Positions 45,452 through 58,199 of a stretch of DNA of 64,000 nt are shown piece after piece. Source of the DNA: Leptodactylus fallax. Taxonomy: Eukaryota; Chordata; Amphibia; Anura; Leptodactylidae. The notes beneath the pieces are model-generated. The model saw nothing but the letters and a program-made list of their open reading frames with translations, did no database searches and was not told the DNA's origin. The stretch covers positions 10,958,501-11,022,500 of the forward strand of contig CAMRHE010000021.1 in the NCBI GenBank assembly GCA_947044405.1, given 5' to 3'. How positions within the stretch are numbered: the first letter of the stretch is position 1; every line of letters begins with the position of its first letter. Position numbers and translations under genes: made by a program.

Positions 45452-46849
45452 CTCTAGGACATATGCTGTATACAGATTATTTTTAACCAGATGCATAACA
45501 TTACATTTATCCACATTGCCATATTCCATGTGTATGCCCAAGCCTGCTTGTAACCTACATATATCCTCAATAGACTGTACTGTACTATATAGCTTGGTGT
45601 CTTCAGCAAAAATAGAGACAGTGCTATTAATCCCATCTTCTACATCTTTAATAAATAAGTTAAATAAAAGTGGACCCAGCACTGAACCATGGGGTATACC
45701 ACTTATAACAAAGGACCACAATCACATACTCCTGTATATAGTCCCTTAAGAGTCCCTCAAACAATTTCCTCACAATGGATGTTAAGCTCACCAGTCTGTA
45801 ATTACTTGGGGAAGACCTAGAGCCCTTTTTGAAAATAGGTACATTAGCCTTGTGCCAGGCCCTTAGCACTATACTACTGTAGTCAGTAAAGAATTCCTAA
45901 AATTAAGAACAAGGATAGATAATTGACTGGTCTGAGTTCTTTAAGAACCCGTGGATGTATTCCATCTGGACCCATAGCCTTGCTCATGTTTAATTTGTTT
46001 AGCTTGGTTTGAACCATTTCTATTTTTTTTTCCAGTTTAGTATATTTGTGGATGTATTATCAGCATTGGTGGTAATTCTATTCTTCTGTATAGACAGAGC
46101 TAAAGAAACCATTTAGTAGCTCTGCTTTTTCTTGCTTCCTGATGACTGACTCTTCATTTCCATTATTTAGGGGACCTACTTTTTCTGTCCTTGTTTTTTT
46201 TGTATTTAAATATTTAAAGAATTTTGGGGGGTTAGTTTTGCTTTCCATAGCTACCTGCCTTTCATTGTATATTTTAGCTGATTATATTTCCCTTTTACAG
46301 ATTTTATTATTCGCTTTATAATTCTCAAAGGCTGCAGCTGACCCTTGAAATTTATATTTTTTTAAATGCCCATTTTATCGCCATTTTAACCGTAGCTGTA
46401 AGTTGGGGGGGGGGGGGTCATTTTAAGACATTTATACTTGTTCTCTATGAGTATACATTTTGCTATATACTTACTCAATGCAGATTTAAATGTCTCCCAC
46501 TTAGCCTCTTTATCACTATCTGACAATAGCTGCTCCCAGTCTATATATTGAAGTGCAGCCGTTAACCTGGGAATTTTTTTTTTTTTTTTTTAAATTGAGT
46601 GATTTTGTCCTCACAACCTTTGTTTGTTTTTGACAATTTAGGTAGAATCTGATTAGATTATGGCTACTATTACCAAGATTTTTACCAACAGTGACATTTC
46701 CAACAAGTCTCACATTATTAGAGTTGATCAGATCCAGCAAAGCATCCACTCTAGTTGGATCTGCTAAAAGCTGGACCATAAAATTGTCCTGCAACAGTTG
46801 ATATATCTCTGCTTTGAAGACAATACAGAACCCAATCAATATGCAATTC

Positions 46850-48450
46850 TCAGGAGCTTTACCATTGGGGGAGCTGTATCTGTATCCTTAGTGTCATATG
46901 AAAGTTGAGAATCAAAAAGCAAGCTTCTCCATTTTATATTGCCCGAGATTCACCCCACCCTCATTTTCTCTTCACTTCAGACAGCCCAATACTCCTACAC
47001 AATGAGAAGCAGGGAGAGTTCTAAATAGATAAGCAAGGGAATGAGTGAAAAATGCAGGACTTCACAGAAAGGAGCCAAAATTTCTTAATAAAGTATATTG
47101 CAACATTTATTAACAGAATATCAAAAGTTGTCTGAAACTTTAGTTACGTTTTAATGGTCCAAGGGACCCTGGCCATGACATAGTAGCTCCAGTTCTTTGC
47201 TGCTGCTCTATTTGTCTACCAGAATCTTTGAAGAGACCCCACAAGAGAGCACAGAGTATACTGTAATAATAGCACATCCAGTTCAACCAAAACTTGCAGA
47301 CAAACAAATATTCACAAGACAAAGCACATAAAGTTCACCCATCACTATTGATGACCTATCCTAAGTATTTGAGTCTTTGGAAGCCCCTTTTAAATACTGG
47401 CACACCAGCCAAAAAGGCTGATCATTCCACGGTCTAGTTGTCAGAACCCTAATGATCAGGTACTGATAGCTTACCCTGACAAAAGGACCAATTTTCATTA
47501 TGAAAATTGCTCAGGGGCAACCCCTTTAAAGGTTCACTTATTTTTTTAAAACAACTACATTTACTAAAACACACATATCAATATAGCTGACAGATCTTCC
47601 TTTAATCCCCTTCAGGACTAGGCCTAATTGTATCTTGACCCCTTCGGCACCATGACGTACTATTACGGTATTGTGATTGCACCCAGCTGTATTATGACTG
47701 TGCCATCTAAGGGTTTCCTTGTCATGTTCTGACCGGCTCGTTCTCCAAGCAGATTCTGCCTGACAAATCTCATTGAAATGAATGGGAGGCGGAAAATACC
47801 ACCTTTGCAGAATATCTAAGTTACAGAAAACTCTGCCCTACTCCAGCCAAATTCAAGTAAGTATTTTAATGGACATCTTTTTGATGTTCTGCAACACCGT
47901 TTGCAGAGTGTAGAAGAAACTGCAAAAAGTAAGTATTGGAATTGCACATTTCTGATAATGGACAGGCTGATTGTTGGTCAACGGAATATAATATATTGCA
48001 TTATCTAGTCTTGGGAAGGGGTCACATTGTAGAATAGCACAATACAATATCATATATTTCATAAGCCATTTTAGAGCTATGTGTAAAGCACATTGTAAAT
48101 GGTACAATATCATATACTGCAGCAGCCATTTTAGGCCTGGGTGTGAAGCACATTGTAGAATAGCACAATATCATACACTGCATTAGCCAGTTTAGGCAGA
48201 TGTGTAAAGCACATTGTAGTATTGCACAACATAATTTCTATATATAAAATAATAATTTGAGATATTTTTATATAAATTAATATATAATATACAGAATTTA
48301 TGTTTTTACTTATGGGGTTATCTTTTTTAATGAATTATTTTTAAAAAATCGTATATTTTGTGTACAATATATAAACCCTCAAATGTAAAGCACCATGGAA
48401 TTAATGGTGCTATATGAATAAACAATTATAATAAATTTCGATGTTTTCAT
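46850..48450. other. No gene; MITE and LINE-tail remnants
   Basis: A TTAA-MITE-like right end (GGGGCAACCCCTTTAA, about 47516-47531), a CCTTCAGGACTAGGCC piece of the CCCTTTCCC MITE family (47590) and a LINE/SINE 3' tail at 48378-48430 (AATTAATGGTGCTATATGAA plus TAAA) were recognised. No coding frame has family features. Confidence 0.45.
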
Positions 48451-48457
48451 TTCACAG

Positions 48458-48525
48458 TCTTAAAAATGCCACCATGAGCCCCATATCATTGTATGGATAT
48501 GAATGTCCCACACCTTATCGAAATG
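48458..48525 (+). other. Exon-like segment with Kozak ATG
   Basis: A TTTTCATTTCACAG acceptor is followed by GCCACCATGAGC (ATG at 48474) and a donor ATG|GTGAGTATA. The coding part reads MSPISLYGYECPTPYRN. It was not recognised as any family. This may be a real first coding exon of an unknown gene or part of a transposon-associated gene. Confidence 0.3.
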
Positions 48526-48588
48526 GTGAGTATACTCCACATGCACAAGTGTTACTCATTCTTGGGTTAGTCCTTGTGACATACACCA

Positions 48589-48690
48589 GTAGTTCACAAA
48601 CTTTCTGAAGGTGGGACCCACTTTTGTTAAAGATTTTTTCCGGGGACCCCTCTCTACCATACATAGCTACATTACATTCAAAGTTGAAGT
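48589..48690. repeat. Decayed hAT terminus fragment
   Basis: CAGTAGTTCACAAACTTTCT followed by GGGACCCAC resembles the CAGTGGTTCTCAAACTTT hAT ends common in vertebrates. No partner end was seen. Confidence 0.4.
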
Positions 48691-48739
48691 ATTATGACTT
48701 TTTTTTATTTAGTTTTTGTTCTTTTGTTCTTTTATGCAG

Positions 48740-48841
48740 GTTCATTCACATCCATGCCTGTAGGAGAAAAGTGTTGAGGCATATGCTGATCTGCCAGGGC
48801 CTTTACCCTGAATGGGACAAGTTTGATGCAGAGGAGAAGTG
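48740..48841 (+). other. Exon-like segment, 34 codons
   Basis: A pyrimidine-rich tract with TTTTATGCAG precedes, and AAGTG|GTGAGTATA follows. One frame is open throughout: FIHIHACRRKVLRHMLICQG, then LYPEWDKFDAEEKW. It does not join in phase with the exon-like segment at 48458 (a stop would arise after 12 residues), so either an exon is missing or the gene is decayed. Family unknown. Confidence 0.3.
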
Positions 48842-49994
48842 GTGAGTATAATCTTTGTAGAAATCTTTTCTAAAATGACATTTTCTTTCTACCAGATTAA
48901 TTTATTTCAATTTTGCCAAATTTCTAATAAGATATCTAATAAGGATATCATCAGGATCACTGGAAAATCCTTCTTGAAATATATGATCCTGAATGCAATG
49001 GCTGCTGCACATGTACATGTTTACGGCGGTGCCTATGCATCTGGGGAAAATGACCACAGACTGAAAACCTGCTGCTGCCTGCAACCAAATCTCCTGGGTC
49101 GGACTTGGCATCGATATGGGCTGTACGTGCTGCCAGATCACGTGGCATGTGCTCCTCACAAATCCAGAGATGGTGGATTTACCAACCCAGAATTGGGGGT
49201 GTAGGGATGCATAATTCTCCCCAGTTGCTAAAAATTTTCAGGAGAAAGAAAACTAAAAATTATTAACATGTAATGACATACTGTATTTTCATACTTGTGA
49301 TTGTAAATAAATTCACAAATCAAAAAGTAGAAACCTTGTTCTAAACAGTTAATTGGGCCTCATGAACAAAACCATATTTTTTAATTGTATCATATGCAAT
49401 TATGGATCTGCAATAGAAAATAAAATATGGGCACAATCATTTCTGGGGACCTGTACACAAATCTGTAGTTTTTGCAGCTTTGTGAAAAGCCCATAGAAAA
49501 TAGACGCAAAATCTGCCTGTCCATTTATGTGGATATGAACATTCACTCTAGTGCAGGGGTAGGCAACCTTTTTTGTTCGGCGTGCCGATTTTAATAAAAA
49601 AATCAAAGATGAGGTATTCGGAGTTCCGATCAATAATTGTAAGTCTGACGACCCCTAAACTAAAGTCATATACCACAAACCATAACACAGAAGTGCTGTC
49701 ACCAGATGCTTTAGGACACATGCGTTTACTGCTATTTCCTGGGACGCTCCAGTACCTTCCGATTAGAAGCAATGAAAGTACATGTACATCCCCCAATTAG
49801 TGGTAAATGTGTCCAGGAGCACCGTATGGTAGCATCCTTATGGTGAATACACACTATGTATCTGGATGCAGATATAGTCTTAGGCCACTGGAACTTTTAC
49901 TTCAATGTAAAACTGCGTTCACATGGTGCATTTTTGCACAAAAAAAAAAAAAATGCCTGTGTTTTCTGAGCAAAAGCACATCCTTAATGCAGAA

Positions 49995-52105
49995 AACACA
50001 CAGTTATACAGAATAATGTCCCATAGCGGCCCCTGCACAAGGTATTATATCCCATTACAGCCTCTGCACACCATATTATGTCACATAGTGGCCCCTTCAC
50101 ACGGTATTATGTCATATAGTGGCCCCAGCACACGGTATTATGTCATATAGTGGCCCCAGCACACGGTATTATGTCACATAGTGACCCCTGTACACCGTAT
50201 TATGTCACATAGTGGCCCCAGCACTCGGTATTATGTCACATAGTGGCCCCTGCACACAGTATTATGTCATATAGTGACCCCAGCACACGGTATTATGTCA
50301 CATAGTGACCCCTGCACACTGTATTATGTCACATAGTGGTCCCAGCACTCGGTATTATGTCACATAGTGGCCCCTGCACACAGTATTATGTCATATAGTG
50401 ACCCCAGCACACGGTATTATGTCACATAGTGACCCCTGCACACTGTATTATGTCACATAGTGGCCCCAGCACTCGGTATTATGTCACATAGTGGCCCCTG
50501 CACACGGTATTATGTCATATAGTGGCCCCAGCACACGGTATTATGTCACATAGTGACCCCTGCACACCGCATTATGTCACATAGTGGCCTCTGCACACCG
50601 TATTATGCCACATAGTGACCCCAGCACACGATATTATGTCATATAGTGGCCCCAGCACACGGTATTAGGTCCCATAGCAGTCCCTGCACACGGTATTAGG
50701 TCCCATAGCGGTCCCTGCACATGGTATTATGTCCCATAGTGGCCTCTTCCCACAGTATTAGGTCCCATAGCAGTCCCTGCACACGGTATTAGGTCCCATA
50801 GCGGTCCCTGCACACGGTATTAGGTCCCATTGTGGTCCCTGCACACGGTATTAGGTCCCATAGCGGTCCCTGCACACGGTATTAGGTCCCATAGGGGTCC
50901 CTGCACAACGTATTATATCCCATAACAGCCTCTGCACACGGTATTATGTCATATAGTGGCCCCAGCACACGGTATTATGTCACATAGTGACCCCAGCACA
51001 CGGTATTATGTCATATAGTGGCCCCAGCACACGGTATTAGGTCCCATAGCAGTCCCTGCACACGATATTAGGTCTCATAGCGGTCCCTGCACACGGTATT
51101 ATGTCCCATAGTGGCCTCTGCTCACGGTATTATGTCCCATAGCCATCCCTGCACACAGTATTAGGTCCCATAGTGGTCCCTGCACACGATATTAGGTCCC
51201 ATAGTGGTCCCTGCACACGATATTAGGTCCCATAGCGGCCCCTGCACACGGTATTAGGTCCCATAGCGGCCCCTGCACACGGTATTAGGTCCCATAGTGG
51301 TCCCTGCACACGGTATTAGGTCCCATAGCGGTCCCTGCACAAGGTATTATATCCCATAACAGCCCCTGCACACGGTATTATATCATATAGTGGCCCCAGC
51401 ACACGGTATTATGTCACATAGTGGCCTCTGCACACCGTATTATGCCACATAGTGACCCCAGAACACGGTATTATGTCATATAGTGGCCCCAGCACACGGT
51501 ATTAGGTCCCATAGCGGTCCCTGCACACTGTATTAGGTCCCATAGCAGTCCCTGCACAAGGTATTATATCCCATAACAGCCCCTGCACACGGTATTATGT
51601 CATATAGTGGCCCCAGCACACGGTATTATGTCACATAGTGGCCTCTGCACACCGTATTATGCCACATAGTGACCCTAGAACACGGTATTATGTCATATAG
51701 TGGCCCCAGCACACGGTATTAGGTCCCATAGCGGTCCCTGCACACTGTATTAGGTCCCATAGCGGTCCCTGCACACGGTATTAGCTCCCATAGCGGCCCC
51801 TGCACACGGTATTAGGTCCCACAGCGACCCCTGCACACGGTATTAGGTCCCATAGCGGTCCCTGCACACGTTATTAGGTCCCATAGCGGTACCTGCACAC
51901 GGTATTAGGTCCCATAGCAGCCCCTGCACACAGTATTATGTCCCATAGTGGTCCCTGCCCACGTTATTAGGTTCCATAGCGGTCCCTGCACACGGTATTA
52001 GGTCCCATAGCGGTCCCTGCACACGGTATTAGGTCCCATAGCGGTCCCTGCACACGGTATTAGGTCCCATAGCGGTCCCTAGACACGGTATTATGTTCCA
52101 TAGCT
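49995..52105. repeat. Minisatellite array 7, 31-bp unit, about 68 copies with higher-order repeats
   Basis: Units such as GGTATTAGGTCCCATAGCGG plus TCCCTGCACAC are exactly 31 bp apart (50661 and 50692). Subtypes TGTCACATAGTG, TGTCATATAGTG and GGTCCCATAGCG cluster. Higher-order copies are visible: a 124-bp (4 x 31) block at 50251 and 50375, and a 217-bp (7 x 31) block at 51341 and 51558. This points to expansion by unequal exchange. Confidence 0.92.
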
Positions 52106-52109
52106 CTCT

Positions 52110-52425
52110 TCAAACCCCCGAGTATAATAAGTCCAAGAGAGGTGACAAACATAAAAAAAAAAAAATGCTACTCGCCATATTTTGCGCTCCGCAGCCGCTC
52201 TGTTCTCTTCGGCGCTTCTGCCTGTAGTCAGCGACCGCTGATTGAGTCTCTGGAGTTACGTCGCGTCATTATGCATAATGACGTCAGACATGACCTCTGA
52301 GGCCCTGTCAGCTGTCAGAAGCGCCTACAGATCGCACAGCCGCCGCAGGGATCAAGGTGAGTATCATTGTTTTTTATGTTTCATCATTTCTCCTAAGTCT
52401 CCGCTTATTATACTCGGGGGTCTGA
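52110..52425. repeat. GC-rich fold-back module with ~70-bp inverted ends
   Basis: TTCAAACCCCCGAGTATAAT (52112) and the reverse of CTTCAGACCCCCGAGTATAA (52400-52425) form inverted ends, continuing as ACATAAAAAA...ACTCGCC and ACATAAAAAACAATG..ACTCACC. The core contains CGTCATTATGCATAATGACG, a perfect 20-bp palindrome with two TGACG boxes (52265-52284), and AAGGTGAGTATCATTG. Probably a small MITE nested in the hAT. Confidence 0.7.
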
Positions 52426-52904
52426 AGAGACCCCACAGTATAATAACAGCAGTTTCGTTTTGGCCATGTTTGGTCCAATCGAAGCTGCTGGGTGAGGACT
52501 CCGCCGCTGTGCCAGGGAAATAAGCCTCACATGCCACTCTTGGCATGTGTACCGGGGGTTGCCGACCCCTGCTCTAGTGTATGGGTCAGTGAAAATTTCA
52601 GAGAGCACAAAAATAGCAATCTGTTTGCCATCTGTTTTGTTTTCAATGACACATATGGTTGTGGACATAGGCTAAATTTTTAGTTAAAAAAAATGTAAAA
52701 TAACAAATTAAACCAAAAAAATAATCACCACAATGTGTTGAGCAGCCTTTCCATTGGAGTGATGGCGCTCCTCATAGGGTTATCCTCCTGGCGAAGATGC
52801 TCTGAGATGATACCATCCAGGCAATAATAAGCCTCTACTGGCATCCGGCAGAAATTAAGAAATTTCTCCAGGTATCTGTAAGAAACACCTGATATAACAC
52901 CAGA

Positions 52905-53553
52905 AACACTGTGAGAATAATGTTCTTTGATTTCTCCAGTGCTTTTAACATCATACAGCTGGGGTTACTGAGAGACAAGCTGGTCCTTGCTGGAGTGGAC
53001 CACCACCTCTCCAATTGGATCCTAGACTACCTCACAAACTGACCTCAGTATGTGAGAGCCCGGGACTATGTGTCAGATACCGTGATCTGTAATACGGGGG
53101 CACCCCAGGGTACAGTTCTTGCCCCTTTTCTCTTCACACTGTACACTGCAGATTTTAGGTGCAACTCATCTAGCTGCTACCTACAGAAGTATTCTGATGA
53201 CTCTGCAATAGTACGCCTCATCACAGACAAAGATGACAGGGAGTACAGGGAACTGAACCGGGATTTTGTCGACTGGTGCCAGCGGAACCACCTGAGGATT
53301 AACGCTGGGAAGACCAAGGAGATTGTGGTGGACTTTCGTAAATGCAGCTGCCCTCCTAAACCAGTGGACATCCAAGGGACAGGCATCGAGACTGTCAACA
53401 CCTATAAGTACCTGGGTGTGCGCCTTAATAATAAGCTGGACTGGGCAGATCACATGGAGATCCTGTACAGGAAGGGCCACAGCAGGCTCTACCTGCTTAG
53501 GAGGCTGAGAGCCTTTGGAGTCCAGGGGGCACTTCTTAGGACTTTCTTCAACT
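52905..53553 (+). pseudogene. LINE RT fragment, same family as 7.1-10.4 kb
   Basis: The fragment reads MFFDFSSAFN, then after a stop near 53039 VRARDYVSDTVICNTGAPQG, YSDDSAIVRLI (motif C), LNAGKTKEIVVDF-type and YKYLGVRLNNKLDWADHM. It starts mid-RT and breaks at FRTFFN (53553), where the intact family would continue SVVACW. Identity to the 9.2-9.9 kb segment is about nine in ten bases by eye. It lacks the extra G of the first copy (GGGGGC, not GGGGGGC), which confirms that copy's frameshift. Confidence 0.88.
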
Positions 53554-55114
53554 GAATATTTATTAAGATCTTCAATAGCAGGACCATTTCTCTCCTCCTG
53601 ACTTTTCCTGATCTGCAGTGGCTCTGGTTCAGCCCAGGGCCCTAGAGCTGCCTGACATGTGTCTTATCCAAGGATGATATCTAAAATAGCCTCTGAAGAC
53701 AGACGGCTTGGCTAAATACAGGTGAGAAATAATCTTAAATTCCATGTCAGATTCCATGTCAAATTCCACTACGGTTTTTGTCAAGCAGAATCCACTTCTG
53801 CTTGGCAAATTCACTGTCAAATTCAGTGCCTAATTCCTCCATGTGAACATACCCTAACACAGCGATAACTCTCTGAGTAATGTGGCAGATTTCTCCTGTA
53901 GTCCCATGTAACACCACAGGTAACACAGTGATAACTATGTAACTCAAACAGCTATTACGTTGTGTTATCTGAGGTGTTACATAGCACTGCAGGTGACATC
54001 TACTACATTATCTTCACTCAGAGAGTTATCGCTGTTATTTGAGGTGTTACATAGGACTGCAGGTGTACTATGTAACACCACAGATAACACCATAATAACT
54101 CTGAGTACAGATAATATAGTATACATAAATATATATATACCCATATACAGATTTTGCAAAGATTAACAACACAGTGGCATACAGTGTTAACGCTTTCAAT
54201 AGGTTTTCAATGGCTCTTTCAATGAGTTTTCACACACACACATACATGCTGTATATATCTATAGAGAGAGATAGTAGCACTACTACTATATAGATAAATA
54301 TATATAGTAGACCTAGCGCATACAAAATCCGGCACATGCAAGTGTGTCTATTAACATGTGTGTTTCAATTTACATCTGGCAAGTGGGGCCTGAGTGGGTA
54401 GGAGAGGGTACCTGCATGCTTGGGTCAACTCCCTGGGTCAGGCGGCGGGACAAGATTTACTAGGAAAGAAGCAACTGTAGGCTGGCCCTAGTCATGGCAC
54501 ATCCTACTACACCAATTCCACTCTGTTACTGTAAACTCAGCAAACACTAGTGAGATAGGTGTGGTAGGAGTGTGCCATAGACTAGGGCCTGTCTACCTCT
54601 GCTTGCTTCTTTCCTGGGCATAGCACCTTTTCCCTGTAGTAGTGTGCACCCTGGCATTTCAACTGAATTGAGGCTCTCAGGAACTTACACGTCTGCACAG
54701 CTGCACACCTTATAGTGAACACTGCACATGCCCCATATGACTGGATTGCAGGGCTATCAATCTATTCATTTCTATGTGCTTGCAGAAGGAAGGTTCAGTG
54801 CACAGCTTGGCTATCTGGCAGTTCCATATAACAGAATGGAGTGGGAACATGAATATTCAACCTGCTACCCCTGCCACTCAAGCGCACCTGTCTAACGCAT
54901 AATGCCATGCTTATTTTCAAGGGGTCCCTATGTTTTCTTAGGGAGATGTTGCCTTTGCAGGCCATCTTACAGTGGCATGCTCTACTAGAAATTCTAGGAA
55001 AAGAATATGCAAATAAGTTCTCCTTGATTAAAAAACTCTTGCTAGCACTCCCTTTTGAAAGGTAGCTCTTTATTAATCAATGATTTTTTCTTTTGAAACC
55101 TAGAGACTTTGGGG

Positions 55115-55282
55115 CAGATTTATTAAAATGGTCTAAAACAAAACTATCTTAGTTGCCCATGGCAACCAATGACAGTGCAACTTTTATTTTCCAGGAGCAG
55201 AATATAAAATGAAAGCTGAGCTGTGATTGGTTGCTGTGGATAGCCAAGACAGTTTTGCTTTTAGACCATTGTAATAAATCTG
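55115..55282. repeat. Fold-back MITE, imperfect 60-70 bp arms
   Basis: CAGATTTATTAAAATGGTCT...GTTGCCCATGGCAACCAAT is mirrored by ATTGGTTGCTGTGGATAGCC...AGACCATTGTAATAAATCTG. Such fold-backs are dispersed in amphibian genomes (general knowledge). Confidence 0.7.
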
Positions 55283-55942
55283 TTCTATTGTCTGGGAATA
55301 AAGTCAAACCAGAACATCTCTTCCAAAAGGAAGAGAAACTCTTCTGCTGACAATCTTTATCAGTACCAAGCAGGGTAATGGTTTGGCTGGGTCAAATGGG
55401 TTACTATGTCTCCTTAGGGAAACATTGCTTTTTCAGGCCACTTTACGGTGTATAGAATCTAATAGACCATGCATGTGTGACTGCAGACTAAGTATACTGC
55501 CTTGCTGATCTGAACAGTTATCACCAAATCCCCTCTTCTGCTTATACTTGTTTCCTTAAATATCACCCTACCTGGTGCTCTACATTTTTTAATCTACTAA
55601 TTTGATTTTTTTTTTTCGTGCCAAGATCTATTTAGTGTCTGTGCTTTGTACAATAAAAACTTGCACACCTGCTTTAGATCATTGATTCCAGATGGACATT
55701 TTGTACACTCTCCCTGTGTTAAAAGGTTTCACTGTATACGTTTTAGCATGTTTGATCTGATTTGAAACCTTTGCATTTGTTGGTATGTTACAACTTATGT
55801 ACATTGTCACCCTTGACTCCCGTCTGTATACCTGTTAGTATAAGTACCAAGCCACAACGTAAAACATCACTTGTTGTTATGTGTATTAGTGATCTAATTA
55901 AGTAACATGTTTGCTTTATTGGTTCCACATGTAACAAGACTG

Positions 55943-56020
55943 CATATATATATAGATATATATATATATATCTATATATATATATATTTCTATATATATA
56001 TATAGATATATATATATATT
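55943..56020. repeat. (TA)n-rich microsatellite
   Basis: About 78 bp of TATATA with occasional GATATA and TTCTATA interruptions. Confidence 0.9.
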
Positions 56021-56499
56021 ACGTTTTTAGAATTGTCATAGTATTCAACTATAAAGAAGCTGAGACGTCGATGACGAGTCCTTGTAAGCATGAGATGGCA
56101 GGAAGTGAACCTTTTTTTTTATCCACTTAACAACTGCACATACTTGTTTTTACAGCGGCTTTAAAAGTAGCTGCATGGAGGTTGGTGCAGCTGCAGGTTG
56201 GGTGCTCAGCTGTCACAGACCCGCTAGGCTCCCAATATACAAGGCAGGGACCTTTCTTTACTGCTTCTGCCTTTTTGATCTCTGCATACACAACGCTGTA
56301 CATGTGTACAGGGCCGGTTTTAGACAAAGTGGGGCCCTGGGCAAAATTAAAAGCGGGGCCCCAAATGCTGATATGCAAACAACACCATCGTCTTCCATTG
56401 GCAAACCCTATAATAACGCCTCCTTTCTGCCAACAAAAAAGTAATGACAAGCCTCATTTTACCACACACAATTCAAATGAGAACCTTTGTACCACCTAA

Positions 56500-56985
56500 T
56501 AGATTTTTGCACCCATTCATCAGTTATTATAGCGCCTCCTTATAAATAATAGTCCCTGCTTATAAATAACATTACACCAATATCAGTAATAGCTCCCTTA
56601 TAAATGATAAATAGTGCCCTGTATCAGTAATATTCCCCCTTATCAGTAACAGTCACCCCGAAAAAATAATACTGCTCCCTTATTAATAATAGCCCCCTCA
56701 TAAATAATAGTTACCCTTATAAATAATAGTCCCCATTATCACTAATAGTCCCCTTTATAAATAAGGCCACTTAACAATTATACCGCCCTTATAAACAGTT
56801 CCCCTCTTATAAATATCTCCCCCTCATAATAGATGCCTTATATATAATAGTTCCCCCTTATAAATAATAGCCCGTCTTATAAATAATAGTTCCCCCTTAT
56901 AATAGCCAACTCATATTTAAGTTTCCCAATTATATATAGTAACCCACCCTTATATATAATAGTTCTCCGTTATACAGTGTTGGAT
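56500..56985. repeat. Degenerate TTATAAATAATAG repeats in hAT '1'
   Basis: About 20 irregular units of TTATAAATAATAGTYCCCCC. Equivalent, in reverse, to 40855-41055 and 42663-42905 of hAT 'A'. Confidence 0.75.
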
Positions 56986-57086
56986 TGAAGGGCCTTAGGC
57001 CTAACAGAGGAACTTGTTCTGGGGCCCCACCCAACAGCTTCCTGCTAATAGCCTACACCATGGCTCCTTCACTGAAGTCTTACATA

Positions 57087-58036
<950 letters not shown>

Positions 58037-58199
58037 CTATAGTACTGTGTAGGCCCCAATATCTCCATGGCCAGTTCATGCACAGTACTGTATGGGGAAT
58101 GACATGGCCATGGGGCACTACACGTAGGTGCAAGATTATAGTGAGGGAGCTGTGATGCAAACATAGCACACAGGGCTGCCAGCAGGAATTTTGAGCCCC

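Larger units (their letters stand above)
43130..46839 (-). pseudogene. LINE endonuclease-RT relic with internal deletion
   Basis: In order on the minus strand: QDNFMVQLLADPTRVDALLD, NSSHNLIRFYL (the SDHN box of an APE-type endonuclease, with Asp changed to Ser), KAMGPDGIHPRVLKEL, VPIFKKGSRSSPSNYRLVSL, then a jump over motif A to SGIPHGSVLGPLLFNLFIKD and FAEDTKLY (motif C FADD changed to FAED). Across the hAT insertion it continues LLEGVKLGESLVEKDLGVLV. About 100 residues, including motif A, are deleted. The catalytic motif changes mean it cannot be active. Confidence 0.82.
43125..46845 (-). mobile_element. LINE (CR1-like), split by a hAT element
   Basis: Minus strand: endonuclease C-terminus at 46839-46516, RT at about 46000-45446, then after the hAT insert (43425-45451) the RT C-terminus at 43416-43130. 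The left edge ends at the hAT 'A' terminus. The 5' part of the endonuclease is missing. Confidence 0.78.
49554..52571. mobile_element. hAT-like element 'C' with exact TSD, array 7 inside
   Basis: Left end CAGGGGTAGGCAACCTTTTT and right end (reversed) CAGGGGTCGGCAACCCCCGG are flanked by identical 8-bp CTCTAGTG (49546-49553 and 52572-52579). Length 3018 bp. No transposase; it holds the 2.1-kb array, a GC-rich fold-back module (52110-52425) and short end segments. The inner end segment GCATGTGTACC pairs with AAGAGTGGCATG near the right terminus. Confidence 0.92.
48900..52890 (-). pseudogene. PIF/Harbinger transposase relic, copy 2, split by a hAT
   Basis: Minus strand: 52890-52735 encodes YLEKFLNFCRMPVEAYYCLD and GIISEHLRQEDNPMRSAITP plus MERLLNTLW, matching the Harbinger nuclease N-terminal region, preceded by a TTTCTTACAG acceptor-like site. 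49170-48900 gives IWQHVQPISMPSPTQEIWLQ, then in shifted frame SVCGHFPQ and HVQQPLHSGSY, corresponding to the GAVDGKHV..PPHSGS region around the first catalytic Asp, where Asp appears lost. The hAT element 'C' (49554-52571) lies between. Same order as copy 1 at 12.5-13.7 kb. Inactive. Confidence 0.7.
53556..56300. other. No gene; several inverted repeats and microsatellites
   Basis: 53870-54110 has inverted copies of TGTTATCTGAGGTGTTACAT with its complement (TGTAACACCACAGATAACA). 54225-54320 has CA and AG/TA simple repeats. 55115-55282 is an imperfect fold-back. 55943-56020 is a (TA)n-rich run. No coding frame with family features was found. Confidence 0.55.

Noticed and set aside
48624..49204. 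A continuous gene from 48624 to 49204 on the plus strand
   Set aside because: The 48900-49170 part is a Harbinger relic read in the opposite direction. Only the 48740-48841 segment keeps splice-like borders.
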